Origin: Mycobacterium sp. Marseille-P9652
GTDB lineage: Bacteria; Actinomycetota; Actinomycetes; Mycobacteriales; Mycobacteriaceae
Direction of reading: 5' to 3'
Assembly: GCF_902652685.1 (NCBI RefSeq)
Contig: NZ_CACRUY010000015.1
Coordinates: 1 to 64,000 of the forward strand
DNA length: 64,000 bases
The notes below the pieces were generated by a model that had not been told where the DNA came from, made no database searches, and saw nothing but the letters and a program-made list of their open reading frames with translations. Within the stretch, counting starts at the first letter, position 1. Each line of letters opens with the position of its first letter. The translations under genes and the position numbers were made by a program. Of the stretch, positions 17,151 through 27,326 are shown piece by piece.

Positions 17151-18377
17151 TCATCGACTTAGCTCTTCCTCTCTTTGTGACCTGCTCGACCGCACCTCGC
17201 GGCCGAGCGGTTGCTCGGGTTCATCACCGTCTTGGTAGGCCGGGATGGACAGCGTGAAGGTCGAGCCGGTCCCCGGCTTGCTCCACACACCGATGCTGCC
17301 GTTGTGGTTGGCCGCGACGTGCTTGACGATCGCCAGCCCCAGCCCGCTCCCGCCGGTGGCGCGCGAGCGCGCCTTGTCACCGCGGAAGAAGCGTTCGAAC
17401 ACCCGCTCCTGGTCCTCCAGGGCGATCCCGATGCCCCGGTCGGTGACGGCTATCTCGACGTTGTCACCCCGGCGGCGGCGGCTGATCGACACCAACGAAC
17501 CCCGGGGCGAATACGCGATCGCGTTGGAAACCAGGTTCGCCAGGGCGGTCACCAGCAGCCCCTCGTCGCCGAGCACCCGCAGGCCGCTCGGCGCGTCGGT
17601 GCGCACGTCGATGTCGGCGTTGTCCGCCGCCACCTTGTGGCGTGAAATCGCCTCGGAGACAACAGTATCCACGTCAACCTCGGTCACGTTGGGCAGCCGC
17701 TCGGCGCCCTGCAACCGGGACAGCTCGATCAGCTCGGCGACCATGTCGCCCAGCCGGTTGGCCTCGACCAGCACCTTCTCGGCGAAGCGGCGCACGGTCT
17801 CGGAGTCGTCCGCCGACGCCAGCAGGGCCTCGGCGAGCAGGGCCATCGCGCCCACCGGGGTCTTGAGCTCGTGGCTGACGTTGGCCACGAAATCGCGCCG
17901 GGTGGCCTCCATGCGGGCGTAGTCGGACTGGTCGTGGGCGAAGACGACGGCGAACCGACGGTCCTCCTCGCTCAGCAGCCGGGCCTGGCCGTGCACCGCG
18001 AGACCCGACCGGCCCGCCGCGCGCTTGGCAGGCCGTAGGTCGAACTCGGCGTCGACCCCGCTCAGTGCCCGCTGCGCGGCCTGCCACGCCTGGTCGTCGA
18101 GCTGCCGGTCGCGCACCAGCCCCAGCTCCTTGGCCCGATCGTTGAGATAGACGACGTCGCGGTGCGAATCCACCACCGCGACACCCAGCGGCATGAGGGC
18201 GCCGATGCGCTGCAGCATCTGGGCGACCGTGAGGCCGGTCCACTGGTTCGGCGCTTCGGACGCATGGCGGCCGCTGTGACCCGACCGTGTCGACAGCCGT
18301 CTCCCGGCCGCGACACCCACGGCCAGTGCGAGTCCGGACAAGACCCCGGCCAGCAACAGCGCCGAGAACACAGTCAC
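17151..18377 (-). CDS. senX3: Sensor histidine kinase SenX3
   Basis: 408 residues. One N-terminal membrane helix ([20 protein letters not shown]) is followed by a PAS domain (about 50-155, [18 protein letters not shown]), the DHp helix with phospho-His169 in [16 protein letters not shown], and a HATPase domain with N-box [33 protein letters not shown] and [16 protein letters not shown]. The phosphate-responsive kinase acts with RegX3 and is held off by the Pst system when phosphate is plentiful. GTG 18377 start. In M. tuberculosis MIRU repeats separate it from regX3; here the gap is 49 plain bases. Confidence 0.95.
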   Translation of the reverse strand: MTVFSALLLAGVLSGLALAVGVAAGRRLSTRSGHSGRHASEAPNQWTGLTVAQMLQRIGALMPLGVAVVDSHRDVVYLNDRAKELGLVRDRQLDDQAWQAAQRALSGVDAEFDLRPAKRAAGRSGLAVHGQARLLSEEDRRFAVVFAHDQSDYARMEATRRDFVANVSHELKTPVGAMALLAEALLASADDSETVRRFAEKVLVEANRLGDMVAELIELSRLQGAERLPNVTEVDVDTVVSEAISRHKVAADNADIDVRTDAPSGLRVLGDEGLLVTALANLVSNAIAYSPRGSLVSISRRRRGDNVEIAVTDRGIGIALEDQERVFERFFRGDKARSRATGGSGLGLAIVKHVAANHNGSIGVWSKPGTGSTFTLSIPAYQDGDEPEQPLGREVRSSRSQREEELSR

Positions 18378-18460
18378 ATGGAAAATCCTACAAATCTTCC
18401 TGAACAGTGCCCTAGCGGAGCGAGGCCAAAATCGGACAAGTCACATCCTGCGCCACAGGT

Positions 18461-18477
18461 GTTCCGCTCCCGTTCAC
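18461..18477 (-). promoter_or_regulatory. Candidate RegX3 direct-repeat box upstream of senX3
   Basis: GTTCCG (18461-18466) and GTTCAC (18472-18477) are repeated 11 bases apart, the spacing used by PhoB/OmpR-type dimers. The pair lies about 85-100 bases upstream of the senX3 GTG. Autoregulation of senX3-regX3 by RegX3 is established; this exact site is a guess. Confidence 0.35.
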
Positions 18478-18529
18478 GCGATGTTTGGCGAAAAGGCCTT
18501 TTCGTCACCCGTTCGGCGGCGACGCCGGT

Positions 18530-19279
18530 TCACCGGCCTCCCTGCCCGGCAACCGCCGCGGCGCCCGCTGCGGCGGCCTCCGGGTCCAGGTAGGTGCCCC
18601 CCGGCACCAGCGGCCGCAGCCGCTCGTCGAGGTCGTAGCGCAGCGGGATGCCGGTCGGGATGTTCAGCCCGACGACGTCGTCGTCGGTCATCTGATCGAG
18701 GTGCTTGACCAGGGCGCGCAGCGAATTGCCGTGCGCGACGATCAGGACGGTCTTGCCGAACCGGAGGTCGGGGACGATGACGTCGGTGTAGTACGGCAGG
18801 AAGCGGGCCACCACGTCGGCCAGGCACTCGGTCAGCGGGCCGCCGCCGATGTCGGCGTAGCGGGGGTCGGTGTCCTGGCTGAACTCGCTGCCCGGCTCGA
18901 TCGGGGGTGGCGGCGTGTCGTAGCTGCGCCGCCAGGCCATGAACTGCTCCTCGCCGTAGCGCTCCTTGGTCTCGGCCTTGTTGAGGCCTTGCAGGGCGCC
19001 GTAGTGGCGTTCGTTCAGCCGCCAGCTTCGCCTCACCGGGAGCCACAGCCGGTCGGCGGCGTCCAGCGCCAGGTGCGCGGTGGTGATGGCACGCCGCAGG
19101 AGCGAGGTGTACAGGATGTCGGGCATGAGGCCGTGCTCGGCCAGCAGCTCGCCGCTGCGCACCGCCTCGGCCCGGCCCTTCTCGGTCAGCCCGACGTCCA
19201 CCCAGCCGGTGAACAGGTTGAGGGCATTCCAGTCGCTCTCGCCATGGCGTAGGAGCACCAGCGTGGCCGTGTCACCCAT
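18530..19279 (-). CDS. gpmA: 2,3-bisphosphoglycerate-dependent phosphoglycerate mutase
   Basis: 249 residues, the usual length. Catalytic [18 protein letters not shown] (His12), [14 protein letters not shown], the [12 protein letters not shown] segment, and [18 protein letters not shown] with the second His complete the phosphohistidine site. It interconverts 3- and 2-phosphoglycerate in glycolysis and gluconeogenesis. ATG 19279 is used because the extra upstream codons to 19309 overlap the preceding gene. It is 13 bases after Rv0487 in the mshA run. Confidence 0.95.
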   Translation of the reverse strand: MGDTATLVLLRHGESDWNALNLFTGWVDVGLTEKGRAEAVRSGELLAEHGLMPDILYTSLLRRAITTAHLALDAADRLWLPVRRSWRLNERHYGALQGLNKAETKERYGEEQFMAWRRSYDTPPPPIEPGSEFSQDTDPRYADIGGGPLTECLADVVARFLPYYTDVIVPDLRFGKTVLIVAHGNSLRALVKHLDQMTDDDVVGLNIPTGIPLRYDLDERLRPLVPGGTYLDPEAAAAGAAAVAGQGGR

Positions 19280-19292
19280 GCCGGAGAGTCTC

Positions 19293-19817
19293 TCACGCGT
19301 CGTCGTCATCGTCGTCGATCAGGTGCGCGAACGCCTGCAGGTTCTTCAGCGATTCGCCACGCGAGACCCGCCACTCCCACTCTTTCTGGATCGACGAGCG
19401 AAATCCCAGCTCCAGCAACGTGTTGAAGTCGGCGTCCACGGCCTCGAGGACCTGGCCCAGCACCCGGTCGAGCTCCTCTGCGTCCACCGAGGCCAGCGAT
19501 ATCCGGCCTATCAGGTAGATGTCGCCGATCTTGTCCAGCGTGTAGGCCACGCCGTAGAGCCGCCGGTTGCGCTTGAGGAGGAACCGGTACACGCTCTCGT
19601 GGTTCTCGTCGGGCTTGCGGCACACGAACGCCTCGACGCGCACCGAGTGCTCGCCGATGCTGAGGATCGTGTTGGTCTTGAGCTTGCGCTCGCCGGGCAG
19701 CTCGACGACCAGCCCGGGCAATCCGCCGTGCGCGCCGGGAAACTCGGAGTAGGCGAGCTGGTTGGCCTGCAGCGTCCGCTCGATGACGCCGCGCACCGAC
19801 TCGGGCGTCGGGGTCAT
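19293..19817 (-). CDS. YbjN-domain protein (Rv0487 ortholog)
   Basis: 174 residues of the YbjN / type-III-chaperone-like fold: [60 protein letters not shown] and a C-terminal all-Asp tail (IDDDDDDA). The fold serves as a binding or stability factor in bacteria; no catalytic residues. ATG 19817 overlaps the mshA stop in ATGA, so it is translationally coupled to mycothiol glycosyltransferase, as in other mycobacteria. The role next to MshA is unknown. Confidence 0.85.
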   Translation of the reverse strand: MTPTPESVRGVIERTLQANQLAYSEFPGAHGGLPGLVVELPGERKLKTNTILSIGEHSVRVEAFVCRKPDENHESVYRFLLKRNRRLYGVAYTLDKIGDIYLIGRISLASVDAEELDRVLGQVLEAVDADFNTLLELGFRSSIQKEWEWRVSRGESLKNLQAFAHLIDDDDDDA

Positions 19818-21145
19818 GCGCCGACCCCGCGCCGCGACGACCAGCGGCGTGGCCGGCGCATCGATGCCCGGTCGGGGGCGCGGCGGTGCCGCTCCCCGGG
19901 GAAGTCGCCGATGGCGCGGCGGTAGCTGGCCAGGAGCGCGTCGGTGGTGTTCTCCCAAGAGAACGTGGCCGCGTGTGCGGCGGCCGCCCGGCTCATCGCC
20001 TCGGCGTGCGGGGTGTCCTGTCGCAGCAGACGGTCGAGCGCATCCGCCCACTGGTCGACGTCGTGGCCGGACACCAGGGTGCCTGTGACGCCGTCGCGCA
20101 CCGCCACCGGCAACCCACCCACGGCGGCGGCCACCACCGGCGTGCCGCAGGCCTGCGCCTCCACGGCCACCAGCCCGAATGACTCCGAATAGCTCGGCAC
20201 CGCAACGAGGTTCGCCGCTTGGAACAACGTCGCCAGGTCGGGCCGGGACTGTGGCGGCAGGAAGGTCACCCTCGCCGTGATGCCAAGTTCGTCGGCGAGG
20301 CGCGCCAGCCCGTCGGGAGAGCTCAGGCCGCTGCCGGACGGACCTCCGGCGACGACGATGCGCACGCCCGGCAGTTTCGCCGCCGCGCGCAGCACGATGT
20401 CGGGCGCCTTCAGCGGCTGGATGCGCCCGACGAACGCCACGACGTCCTCGTCGGCCGGCAGCCCGAGGGCCGCCCGGGCCGAGCGGCGGTCGCCGGGGCG
20501 GAACACCTCCAGGTCCACCCCCGGGTGGACGACGTCGATGCGTGCCGGGTCGGCGTGGTGGATCGAAACCAGTTGCCGCGCTTCGTCTTCGGTGTTGACG
20601 ATCAGCCGGTCGGCCTCGTCGACCACCTGCTGCTCGCCGACGGTGCGCAGGGGCGGTTCGGGCGAGTCGCCCGCGGCCAGCGCCGCGTTCTTGACCGCGG
20701 CGAGGGTATGCGCGGTGTGCACCAGCGGCACCGCCCAGCGGTCGCGGGCCAGCCAGCCGACCTGCCCCGACAGCCAGTAATGCGAGTGCACGATGTCGTA
20801 GAACCCGGGTTCGTGGGACGCCTCGGCGCGCAGCACGCCGGCCGCGAAGGCGCACAGCTGGGTGGGCAGGTCGTACTTGTCGAGGCCCTCGAACGGGCCG
20901 GCGACCACGTTGCGCACCAGCACGCCGGGCGCCACCCGCTGAACCGGAGGGTCGGCCGACGCGGTGGCCCGGGTGAAGATCTCGACCTCGATCCCTCGCC
21001 GGGCGAGGTGCAGCGCGGTCTGCAGCACGTAGACGTTCATGCCTCCCGCGTCGCCGGTGCCCGGCTGGGCCAGCGGCGAGGTGTGCACGGCCAACACCGC
21101 CACCCGACGCGGGCCGTCGCGCCGGGGAACCTCGTCGTGCCGCAC
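19814..21145 (-). CDS. mshA: D-inositol-3-phosphate glycosyltransferase MshA (mycothiol)
   Basis: 443 residues, GT4 GT-B fold. N-domain: [26 protein letters not shown] and [19 protein letters not shown]-domain: [36 protein letters not shown] and the E-x7-E signature [20 protein letters not shown]. It transfers GlcNAc from UDP-GlcNAc to inositol-3-phosphate, the first committed step of mycothiol synthesis, and is the site of ethionamide-resistance mutations in M. tuberculosis. GTG 21145 start. The C-terminus is extended by an Arg-rich tail. It overlaps Rv0487 by 4 bases. Confidence 0.95.
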   Translation of the reverse strand: MRHDEVPRRDGPRRVAVLAVHTSPLAQPGTGDAGGMNVYVLQTALHLARRGIEVEIFTRATASADPPVQRVAPGVLVRNVVAGPFEGLDKYDLPTQLCAFAAGVLRAEASHEPGFYDIVHSHYWLSGQVGWLARDRWAVPLVHTAHTLAAVKNAALAAGDSPEPPLRTVGEQQVVDEADRLIVNTEDEARQLVSIHHADPARIDVVHPGVDLEVFRPGDRRSARAALGLPADEDVVAFVGRIQPLKAPDIVLRAAAKLPGVRIVVAGGPSGSGLSSPDGLARLADELGITARVTFLPPQSRPDLATLFQAANLVAVPSYSESFGLVAVEAQACGTPVVAAAVGGLPVAVRDGVTGTLVSGHDVDQWADALDRLLRQDTPHAEAMSRAAAAHAATFSWENTTDALLASYRRAIGDFPGERHRRAPDRASMRRPRRWSSRRGVGA

Positions 21146-21185
21146 CCTTCCCTTTTACAGGACGGCCCCACGACGAGCCGAAGCG

Positions 21186-22514
21186 CTACGCGGACGACTC
21201 GTCCGCGGCGACCTCCCGCAACCGGGCGCCGAGCACCCCGGCGCGCCGCATGGCGCCCAGCGGGTCGGCGTACAGCCCGCCGAGTGACACCGTCCCGGCG
21301 CCGGCCTCCTGGACGCGGTTGCCGAACGCGGTGACGCGGATGTCGCGCGGCGGCAGCACGGAGCGGTCGGCGAAGGCCGCCTCGACCCGTTCCATCGCCT
21401 CCGGGTACTCGGTGAAGGCCTGCCCACCGACCACCAACTCGTCGGGGTTGAGCATGTCTCGCAGCAGCGCTACCGCTTCGCCCAGCACCCTGCCCCGCTC
21501 GGCCAGCAAATCCTTGGCCTGCCGATTGCCGGCCCGGGCCACCCGGATCAGGTCGGTGACCGCGGCGGCGCCCCCGTTGGCCCGGCCGATCGGCGCGGCC
21601 GGCAGGATGCGCAGCCGGCGCGCCGCGGCCAGCACCGCTTCGTCGCTCACGGTCGTCTCCAATTGACCCGTGCCGCCGAGCAGTTCGGAGTCGGCGGGCA
21701 GTGCGGCGATGGTGCCGGGGCCGCTGGAGGGGCAGTGCACGCGACCCCCGATCACCAGCGCGTAGCCGACGGTCTCGCGCGCGTAGACGTACAGGCTGGT
21801 CGGCGAGCTGGGCGCGAAACGGCGCAGGCCCAGCAACAACTCGGCGCCGGCCATGGCGTCGACGTGGGAGGCGACCGACACCGGCAGGCCCAGGGCGTCG
21901 GCCAGCACCTGCCCGACCGGCGCCTGCCGCCAGCCGAGCCGCGGGTGGTCGACGTGGCCGGAGGCGCTGTCGACAGTGCCGCCGATCGCGACCCCGACCC
22001 ACAGCGGCCGGCGCCGGTGCCAGCGCCGCAGGTAGCGCGACGCGCTGTCGGCCAGCGCCGCCAGCGCCGGTCCCGCCGGGTTGCGCGGCGTCGGGGTCTC
22101 GACGGTATCGAGGGTGCGGCCGAAGAGGTCGGTGGCCACGATGCTGGTGGTGCGGGCGCCGATGTGGATTCCGAGCGTGACGAACGGCTCGTGGTTGATC
22201 TCCACCGGCACCCGCGGGCGGCCGATGGCGCCGGAAACGGCCAGGTCGGCGCGCTCGCGCAGGAGGCCGGCGTCGAGCAACGCGATCACCTGGCGGTTGA
22301 CCGTCGCGATGCTCAGCGACGTCACCCCGGCGATCACGTCGCGGCCGACGGGGCCGCGCAGGCGGACCGCGCGGAACACCGACGCCGCCGCGGAGTCGGG
22401 GATGTGCAGTGCCGGCGGCAGGATCAGGCGGTGCGACCGGCCGTTACGGCTGAGGGAATGGTGACTGTGGGTAAGAGTTGTCGAGCGCACGAGCGTCCTT
22501 TGTCCGAGTTCCAA
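21186..22514 (-). CDS. ROK-family transcriptional regulator (Rv0485 ortholog)
   Basis: 442 residues. The N-terminal winged helix (RLRGPVGRDVIAGVTSLSIA, NRQVIALLDAGLLRERADL) is followed by a ROK/NagC-like sugar-kinase-type domain (TLGIHIGARTTSIVATDLFG, WVGVAIGGTVDSASGHVDHP). The ROK zinc motif is not evident and the catalytic Asp of kinases is not clear, so it is a regulator. The M. tuberculosis ortholog affects expression of a PE/PPE pair and virulence (recalled). The start is uncertain: TTG 22514 is used; a GTG at LVRSTTL lies 8 codons later. It is 40 bases upstream of mshA. Confidence 0.85.
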   Translation of the reverse strand: MELGQRTLVRSTTLTHSHHSLSRNGRSHRLILPPALHIPDSAAASVFRAVRLRGPVGRDVIAGVTSLSIATVNRQVIALLDAGLLRERADLAVSGAIGRPRVPVEINHEPFVTLGIHIGARTTSIVATDLFGRTLDTVETPTPRNPAGPALAALADSASRYLRRWHRRRPLWVGVAIGGTVDSASGHVDHPRLGWRQAPVGQVLADALGLPVSVASHVDAMAGAELLLGLRRFAPSSPTSLYVYARETVGYALVIGGRVHCPSSGPGTIAALPADSELLGGTGQLETTVSDEAVLAAARRLRILPAAPIGRANGGAAAVTDLIRVARAGNRQAKDLLAERGRVLGEAVALLRDMLNPDELVVGGQAFTEYPEAMERVEAAFADRSVLPPRDIRVTAFGNRVQEAGAGTVSLGGLYADPLGAMRRAGVLGARLREVAADESSA

Positions 22515-22563
22515 TGGCCGGCTTGGCCACGCCTGAAAACCTCAGGAGCGGCAAAGTGCGCGG

Positions 22564-22608
22564 CAACAACACGCACCTGCCGCGCAAAGACACGCGGCGG
22601 TGTTGTTG
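22564..22608. promoter_or_regulatory. 9-bp inverted repeat in the Rv0485/Rv0484c divergent promoter region
   Basis: CAACAACAC (22564-22572) pairs with GTGTTGTTG (22600-22608), with 27 bases between. It lies midway in the 149-base gap between the divergent genes, where a ROK regulator would autoregulate. Operator status is inferred. Confidence 0.4.
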
Positions 22609-22663
22609 AACTGGGCGCTGTGGTGCACACGGTGAATTTAGCACGTTTATTAGAGTTGGACCG

Positions 22664-23419
22664 ATGACTGCAACCGGCGAAATCCAACGGACAGCGGTGG
22701 TCACGGGGGCCAGCTCCGGAATCGGCGAGGCGACCGCGAAAACCCTTGCTGCGCAGGGCTTTCACGTGGTGGCGGTGGCCCGGCGAGCGGACCGCATCAG
22801 CGCCCTGGCCGACGAGATCGGCGGCACCGCGATTGTGGCCGACGTCACAGACGACGCCGCCGTCGAGGCGCTGGCGCAGAAGCTGCCGCGGGTCGACGTG
22901 CTGGTCAACAACGCCGGGGGTGCCCGCGGCTTGGCACCCGTCGCCGAGGCCGACCTCGAGCACTGGCGCTGGATGTGGGAGACCAACGTGATGGGCACCC
23001 TGCGCGTCACCCGGGCGCTGCTGCCCAAGCTGGTCGACTCCGGCGACGGCCTGATCGTCACCGTCACTTCGATTGCGGCGCTTGAGATTTACGACGGCGG
23101 CGCCGGATATACGGCGGCCAAGCACGCGCAGGGTGCGCTACACCGCACGCTGCGCGGTGAGCTGCTGGGAAAGCCGGTGCGGCTCACCGAGATTGCGCCG
23201 GGCGCGGTCGAAACGGAGTTCTCGCTGGTCCGCTTCGACGGCGACGAGCAGCGTGCGGGCGCCGTCTATACCGGCATCACTCCCCTAACCGCGGCCGACG
23301 TCGCCGAGGTGATCGGGTTCGTGGCCTCCCGGCCCTCGCACGTGAACCTCGACCTGGTCGTCATCCGTCCGCGCGACCAGGCCAGCGCCACCCGGTTTAA
23401 CCGCCGGGACCCGAGCTAG
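22664..23419 (+). CDS. Short-chain dehydrogenase/reductase (Rv0484c ortholog)
   Basis: 251 residues, classical SDR: cofactor motif [13 protein letters not shown], catalytic Ser in [14 protein letters not shown] and YTAAK, and the PGAVETEF loop. The cofactor strand end VAVARRADR has basic residues, suggesting NADP(H). The fold and length match YdfG/serine-dehydrogenase-like reductases. ATG 22664. The substrate is unknown. Its last 23 bases overlap the 3' end of the convergent lprQ. Confidence 0.88.
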   Translation: MTATGEIQRTAVVTGASSGIGEATAKTLAAQGFHVVAVARRADRISALADEIGGTAIVADVTDDAAVEALAQKLPRVDVLVNNAGGARGLAPVAEADLEHWRWMWETNVMGTLRVTRALLPKLVDSGDGLIVTVTSIAALEIYDGGAGYTAAKHAQGALHRTLRGELLGKPVRLTEIAPGAVETEFSLVRFDGDEQRAGAVYTGITPLTAADVAEVIGFVASRPSHVNLDLVVIRPRDQASATRFNRRDPS

Positions 23420-24731
23420 GCGACGTGGTGGTGGTCGTCGTCGGACTCGAAGTCGGTGTGCCCGACAGGCTGGGCGCGTTCGACGGCGTCACGGGCGCGG
23501 TGACGGGGATCTGGGTCGACGGCGGATGCGCCGTGGGCGGCGGCAGCGCCGACATCGCGACCCAGGTGTCCCAGTCCACCGCCCAGTCCCAGATGTCGCC
23601 GTCGGCGTAGGACAGCTGGATCGAGCTTCCGGTGACCTCGACGGGGTCGCCGTAGATCGCCGTCTGGTAGTACTCCGCGGCGTCGGAGGTCGAGAGGTTG
23701 ATGCACCCGTTGGTGACGTTGCTGTTGCCCTGCGCGCCCGCGCTGGACGGGTTGGCGTGGATGAACTCGCCGTTGTTGGAAATCCGCACCGCCCAACGCT
23801 CGTGGGCGTTGGTGTAGCCGGCGGCCGGGTTGGACATGTAGAAGTCCGAGTACTTCTCGGTCACGACGTGAATTCCGTTGCGGGTCACGTTGCGCGCCTT
23901 GTCGGCCTCGCCGTAACTGCAGGGGAAGTCCATGATGACGCCCGCGTCCGTGACGACCTGGATGCGGTGCGACGAGACCTCGGCCTTGACCACCTGCCGC
24001 CGGCCGATGTTGATGTTCAGCGAGATGTCGTCGGCCCCGTAGGCGCCGTCGCCGAACGGCACGCCGTAGAGCTTGGCGTCGACGTTCACGGTGGTGCCGG
24101 CGGGGTAGTACTCGCGGGTGCGGTAGTGCACGCGCGCGCCCTGCCGCTCGTCGGGCAGCCAGGCCCAACTGCCCTCGACGGGCGGGTTGGTGGTGACGGT
24201 CAGCGCCTTCTCGACGGCGGCCTTGTCACTGATCGGGGCGTCGAACTGGATGATGATCGGCGCCGCGATGCCCACGGTCTGCCCGTCGGCCAGTTGGAAC
24301 GCCCCGCCGATCTTCTTGGTGGGCGACACGGTGGTGAACTTGCCCGCGACGGGCACCGCCTTGCCGTTGTGGCCGACCGCCGAACCGCTCCAGGTGTAGG
24401 TGGAGTCGTAGCCCAGGGGCTCGGTGGTCGTGAAGACGGTGCGGTCGGAGTTGAACGCACCCGCCACGGGCTTGCCCGACGAATTGGTCAGCGCGACGTG
24501 CTGGAACCAGCCGTCGTGGACTTCAACGCTGACCGGGGCGATCGGCACCACGTTCTCGGTCGCGTCGGCCGGCTGGAACTTCAGGGCCGCCGCCGGCGGC
24601 TCCTTCTTTTCCGCCTGCTTCGCGGTGGTGCCCGCGCAGGCTGCCAGGACGTTCGGGGCGAGCACGCCGAGCCCGAGGGCCGCCAAGGCTACACGCCGGT
24701 TGATCGGCGGGGGCGCGCTGGAGGGGCTCAC
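23397..24731 (-). CDS. lprQ: L,D-transpeptidase LdtMt5-like lipoprotein LprQ
   Basis: 444 residues from GTG 24731 (TTG 24776 would add 15). A twin-Arg signal peptide [20 protein letters not shown] ends in the lipobox LAAC (Cys32). Two Ig-like domains follow, then the YkuD catalytic domain ([39 protein letters not shown]). The catalytic block reads [10 protein letters not shown] in place of the usual SHGCIN, the atypical form of LdtMt5 (Rv0483). It would make 3-3 cross-links in peptidoglycan on the outer face of the membrane. The C-terminal 50 residues are a Pro/Thr/Ser tail. It is downstream of murB, so two wall enzymes share a transcript. Confidence 0.9.
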   Translation of the reverse strand: MSPSSAPPPINRRVALAALGLGVLAPNVLAACAGTTAKQAEKKEPPAAALKFQPADATENVVPIAPVSVEVHDGWFQHVALTNSSGKPVAGAFNSDRTVFTTTEPLGYDSTYTWSGSAVGHNGKAVPVAGKFTTVSPTKKIGGAFQLADGQTVGIAAPIIIQFDAPISDKAAVEKALTVTTNPPVEGSWAWLPDERQGARVHYRTREYYPAGTTVNVDAKLYGVPFGDGAYGADDISLNINIGRRQVVKAEVSSHRIQVVTDAGVIMDFPCSYGEADKARNVTRNGIHVVTEKYSDFYMSNPAAGYTNAHERWAVRISNNGEFIHANPSSAGAQGNSNVTNGCINLSTSDAAEYYQTAIYGDPVEVTGSSIQLSYADGDIWDWAVDWDTWVAMSALPPPTAHPPSTQIPVTAPVTPSNAPSLSGTPTSSPTTTTTTSPSSGPGG

Positions 24732-24812
24732 GAGAATCAAAGATACCGGGAGAAATTGCTTACGCCGCCACGACAATTCGGCGCCGGGGCCGCCGATCCG
24801 CGGTTTTTCGGG

Positions 24813-25928
24813 CTACAGCCTGCACCCGAACAGGACGGGTTCGGGTCTCAATGTGACAGCAAACACATCACGAACCCCGTCCCGGACGGTCCGGGCCAGC
24901 TCGATCACGTCGGCGGCGGTGGCGCCACCACGGTTGGTCAGCGCGAGCGCGTGTTTGGTCGACAGCCGGCACGGCGCTTCGGGGGCGCCCGGGCGCGGCT
25001 GCGGATAGCCCTTGCCGAAGCCCGCCCGCTCCACCAGCCAGCCGGCGGCCAGCTTGACTCCGTCGGGCGCGGGGTAGTGCGGCACCGGTCCTTCCACCGT
25101 GGCGGCCAGCCGCTCGTAGGCATCCTCGGTCACCACCGGATTGGTGAAGAACGAGCCCACGCTCCAGGTGTCGTGGTCGGCCTCGTCGAGCACCATCCCC
25201 TTGCGCGCGCGCAGGCTTAGGACGGCCTCCCGGACCGCGCGCGGGTCCGCCCGCTCCCCGGGGGCGGCGCGCAGGGCCGCCGTCAGCTCGCCGTAGCGCA
25301 GCGGCGCGCTGCGCCCCGACGCGTCCAGCGCGAATTCCACCTCCAGCACGACCCACGGGATGGGGTCCCCGGCCTCGCCTGTCCGCTTGAATACGCTGGT
25401 GCGATAGCCGAATCCCAGTTCGCCGCCCGGCACCCAGCGCACCGCGCCGGTCGCACGATCGAGCACCCGCACCCGGGTGAGGGTGTCGGACACCTCGGCC
25501 CCGTACGCCCCCACGTTCTGCACCGGGGTGGCCCCCGCCGAACCGGGGATGCCGGACAGGCACTCCAGCCCGCCGAGGCCGTGCTCGACCGCCGCCACCA
25601 CGACGTCGTCCCACACCGCGCCCGCCTCGGCGCGGACCAGGTTCCCCTCGACGGTGATGCGGTCGTTGGCCAGCCGCACCGCGGTGAGATCGGGCATGGC
25701 GTCGTCGATCACCACGTTGGACCCGCCGGCGAACACCAGCACCGGGCCACCGCCGGCGCGGGCCTCGGCGTCCACCGCCCGCATCGCCGCGACCACCTGA
25801 TCGGTGCTCCTGCAGGTGATCAGGCGGCGCGCGACCGGCCCGATTCGCAGGGTTGTCAACGGGGCCAACGGCGCCGCCTCGGCGACCTGCGCACCGGCCA
25901 GCAGCGAACCGGCACCCGTCGGTTTCAT
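24813..25928 (-). CDS. murB: UDP-N-acetylenolpyruvoylglucosamine reductase MurB
   Basis: 371 residues, type I-like. FAD-binding [13 protein letters not shown] and [14 protein letters not shown], substrate region [34 protein letters not shown], and the catalytic Ser in [12 protein letters not shown]; the later [14 protein letters not shown] and [12 protein letters not shown] blocks are intact. It reduces UDP-GlcNAc-enolpyruvate to UDP-MurNAc in the cytoplasm. ATG 25928. It is divergent from Rv0481c with 26 bases between the starts. Confidence 0.95.
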   Translation of the reverse strand: MKPTGAGSLLAGAQVAEAAPLAPLTTLRIGPVARRLITCRSTDQVVAAMRAVDAEARAGGGPVLVFAGGSNVVIDDAMPDLTAVRLANDRITVEGNLVRAEAGAVWDDVVVAAVEHGLGGLECLSGIPGSAGATPVQNVGAYGAEVSDTLTRVRVLDRATGAVRWVPGGELGFGYRTSVFKRTGEAGDPIPWVVLEVEFALDASGRSAPLRYGELTAALRAAPGERADPRAVREAVLSLRARKGMVLDEADHDTWSVGSFFTNPVVTEDAYERLAATVEGPVPHYPAPDGVKLAAGWLVERAGFGKGYPQPRPGAPEAPCRLSTKHALALTNRGGATAADVIELARTVRDGVRDVFAVTLRPEPVLFGCRL

Positions 25929-25954
25929 GGGCCGTAACGGTAGCGTGGCCAGCT

Positions 25955-26479
25955 ATGCCGCGTTCATTCGCGTTGTCGGCCGACTACGAGGCGAGCGTCG
26001 AACAGGTCCACCGAGTCTTCTACGACGAGGAGTACTGGCACGCGAGGCTGGCCGACATCCCGGTCGACGAGGCGCAAGTGGAGCTCATGCGCATCGGGGG
26101 CGAGTCCGGCGACGACGGCACCGTCGAGGTGGTGACGCTGCAGACCGTGCGCAGCCACAACCTGCACGCGGTCGTCAAGCAACTGCACGGCGGCGACCTG
26201 TCCATCCGGCGCTCGGAGACCTGGGGTCCGCTCGTCGGGGGTGCCGCCACGGCGAAGATCACGGGCACCATCCTGGGCACGCCGGTCGCGGTCTCGGGCG
26301 ACGCGGAACTGGCGCCGCTGGCCGACTCCGGCGGGGCCCGGCTCGGCATCCATGTCAGCGTCCAGGTGCGGGTTCCGATCATCGGGGGCAAGGTGGAACG
26401 GTTGATCGGCGACCAATTGCGCGAGCTCGTGAGCTGGGAACAGAAGTTCACCACCGAGTGGATGGCCAACAACACGTAG
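25955..26479 (+). CDS. DUF2505 / SRPBCC-like protein (Rv0481c ortholog)
   Basis: 174 residues, matching the known length. It begins FALSADYEASVEQVHRVFYD, a typical DUF2505 start with a START-like ligand-binding fold, then VVTLQTVRSHNLHAVVKQLH and the C-terminal helix GKVERLIGDQLRELVSWEQKF. No catalytic residues, signal or membrane helix. ATG 25955 was chosen because the upstream frame would overlap murB. It is 25 bases upstream of the nitrilase gene and probably cotranscribed. Ligand unknown. Confidence 0.85.
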   Translation: MPRSFALSADYEASVEQVHRVFYDEEYWHARLADIPVDEAQVELMRIGGESGDDGTVEVVTLQTVRSHNLHAVVKQLHGGDLSIRRSETWGPLVGGAATAKITGTILGTPVAVSGDAELAPLADSGGARLGIHVSVQVRVPIIGGKVERLIGDQLRELVSWEQKFTTEWMANNT

Positions 26480-26504
26480 CCACTCCGCGCCTAAGCTGGC
26501 CCCC

Positions 26505-27326
26505 ATGCGGATCGCCTTGGCGCAAATCCTCAGCGGCACCGACCCGGCGGCGAACTTGCGGCTGGTGGGCGAGTACGCGGGCCGGGCCGCCGACGCCGGC
26601 GCACGGCTGGTGGTGTTCCCGGAGGCCACGATGTGCCGGTTCGGTGTGCCGTTGCTCCCCATCGCCGAGCCGGCCGACGGGCCATGGGCCGACGGCGTGC
26701 GCCGGATCGCGACCGACGCGGGCATCACGGTGGTCGCCGGCATGTTCACCCCCGCCGGCGACGGCCGCGTCACCAACACCCTGATCGCCGCCGGCCCCGA
26801 CCAGCCCGCCGCGCACTACGACAAGATCCACCTGTACGACGCGTTCGGGTTCACCGAGTCGCGCACCGTCGCCCCCGGACGCGAACCGGTCGTCATCACG
26901 GTCGACGGGGTGGGCGTCGGGCTGTCGCTGTGCTACGACATCCGCTTCCCCGCCCTCTACACCGAGCTGGCGCGGCGCGGGGCGCGGGTGATCGCCGTCT
27001 GCGCGTCCTGGGGTTCGGGACCGGGCAAGCTCGACCAGTGGACTCTGCTGGCCCGCGCCCGGGCGCTGGACTCGATGAGCTATGTCGCGGCCGCCGGCCA
27101 GGCCGACCCGGGCGAAGCCCTTAGCGGCTCGGGCTCCCCCACCGGTGTGGGCGGCAGCCTGGTCGCCTCGCCGTTCGGCGAGGTGCTCGCGTCGGCCGGC
27201 CCGCACCCGCAGCTGGTGGTCGCCGACCTCGACCTCGACCGGGTCGCCGAGGCCCGCGAGGCCATCGGGGTGCTGCGCAACCACTCAGAGTTCGCTCAGG
27301 TCGATAGTGCAGAATCAGTCGGGTGA
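26505..27326 (+). CDS. Carbon-nitrogen hydrolase (nitrilase superfamily; Rv0480c ortholog)
   Basis: 273 residues with the full nitrilase triad: Glu40 (VVFPEATM), Lys107 (HYDKIHLYDAFGF) and Cys143 (LSLCYDIRFPALY). The spacing and the KIHLYD-x-F motif put it in the Nit1/Nit2 branch, whose members hydrolyse deaminated glutathione or omega-amides. Cytoplasmic. Its TGA overlaps the GTG of the next gene (GTGA). The substrate here is unproven; mycobacteria lack glutathione, so an omega-amidase or related role is more likely (inference). Confidence 0.88.
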   Translation: MRIALAQILSGTDPAANLRLVGEYAGRAADAGARLVVFPEATMCRFGVPLLPIAEPADGPWADGVRRIATDAGITVVAGMFTPAGDGRVTNTLIAAGPDQPAAHYDKIHLYDAFGFTESRTVAPGREPVVITVDGVGVGLSLCYDIRFPALYTELARRGARVIAVCASWGSGPGKLDQWTLLARARALDSMSYVAAAGQADPGEALSGSGSPTGVGGSLVASPFGEVLASAGPHPQLVVADLDLDRVAEAREAIGVLRNHSEFAQVDSAESVG

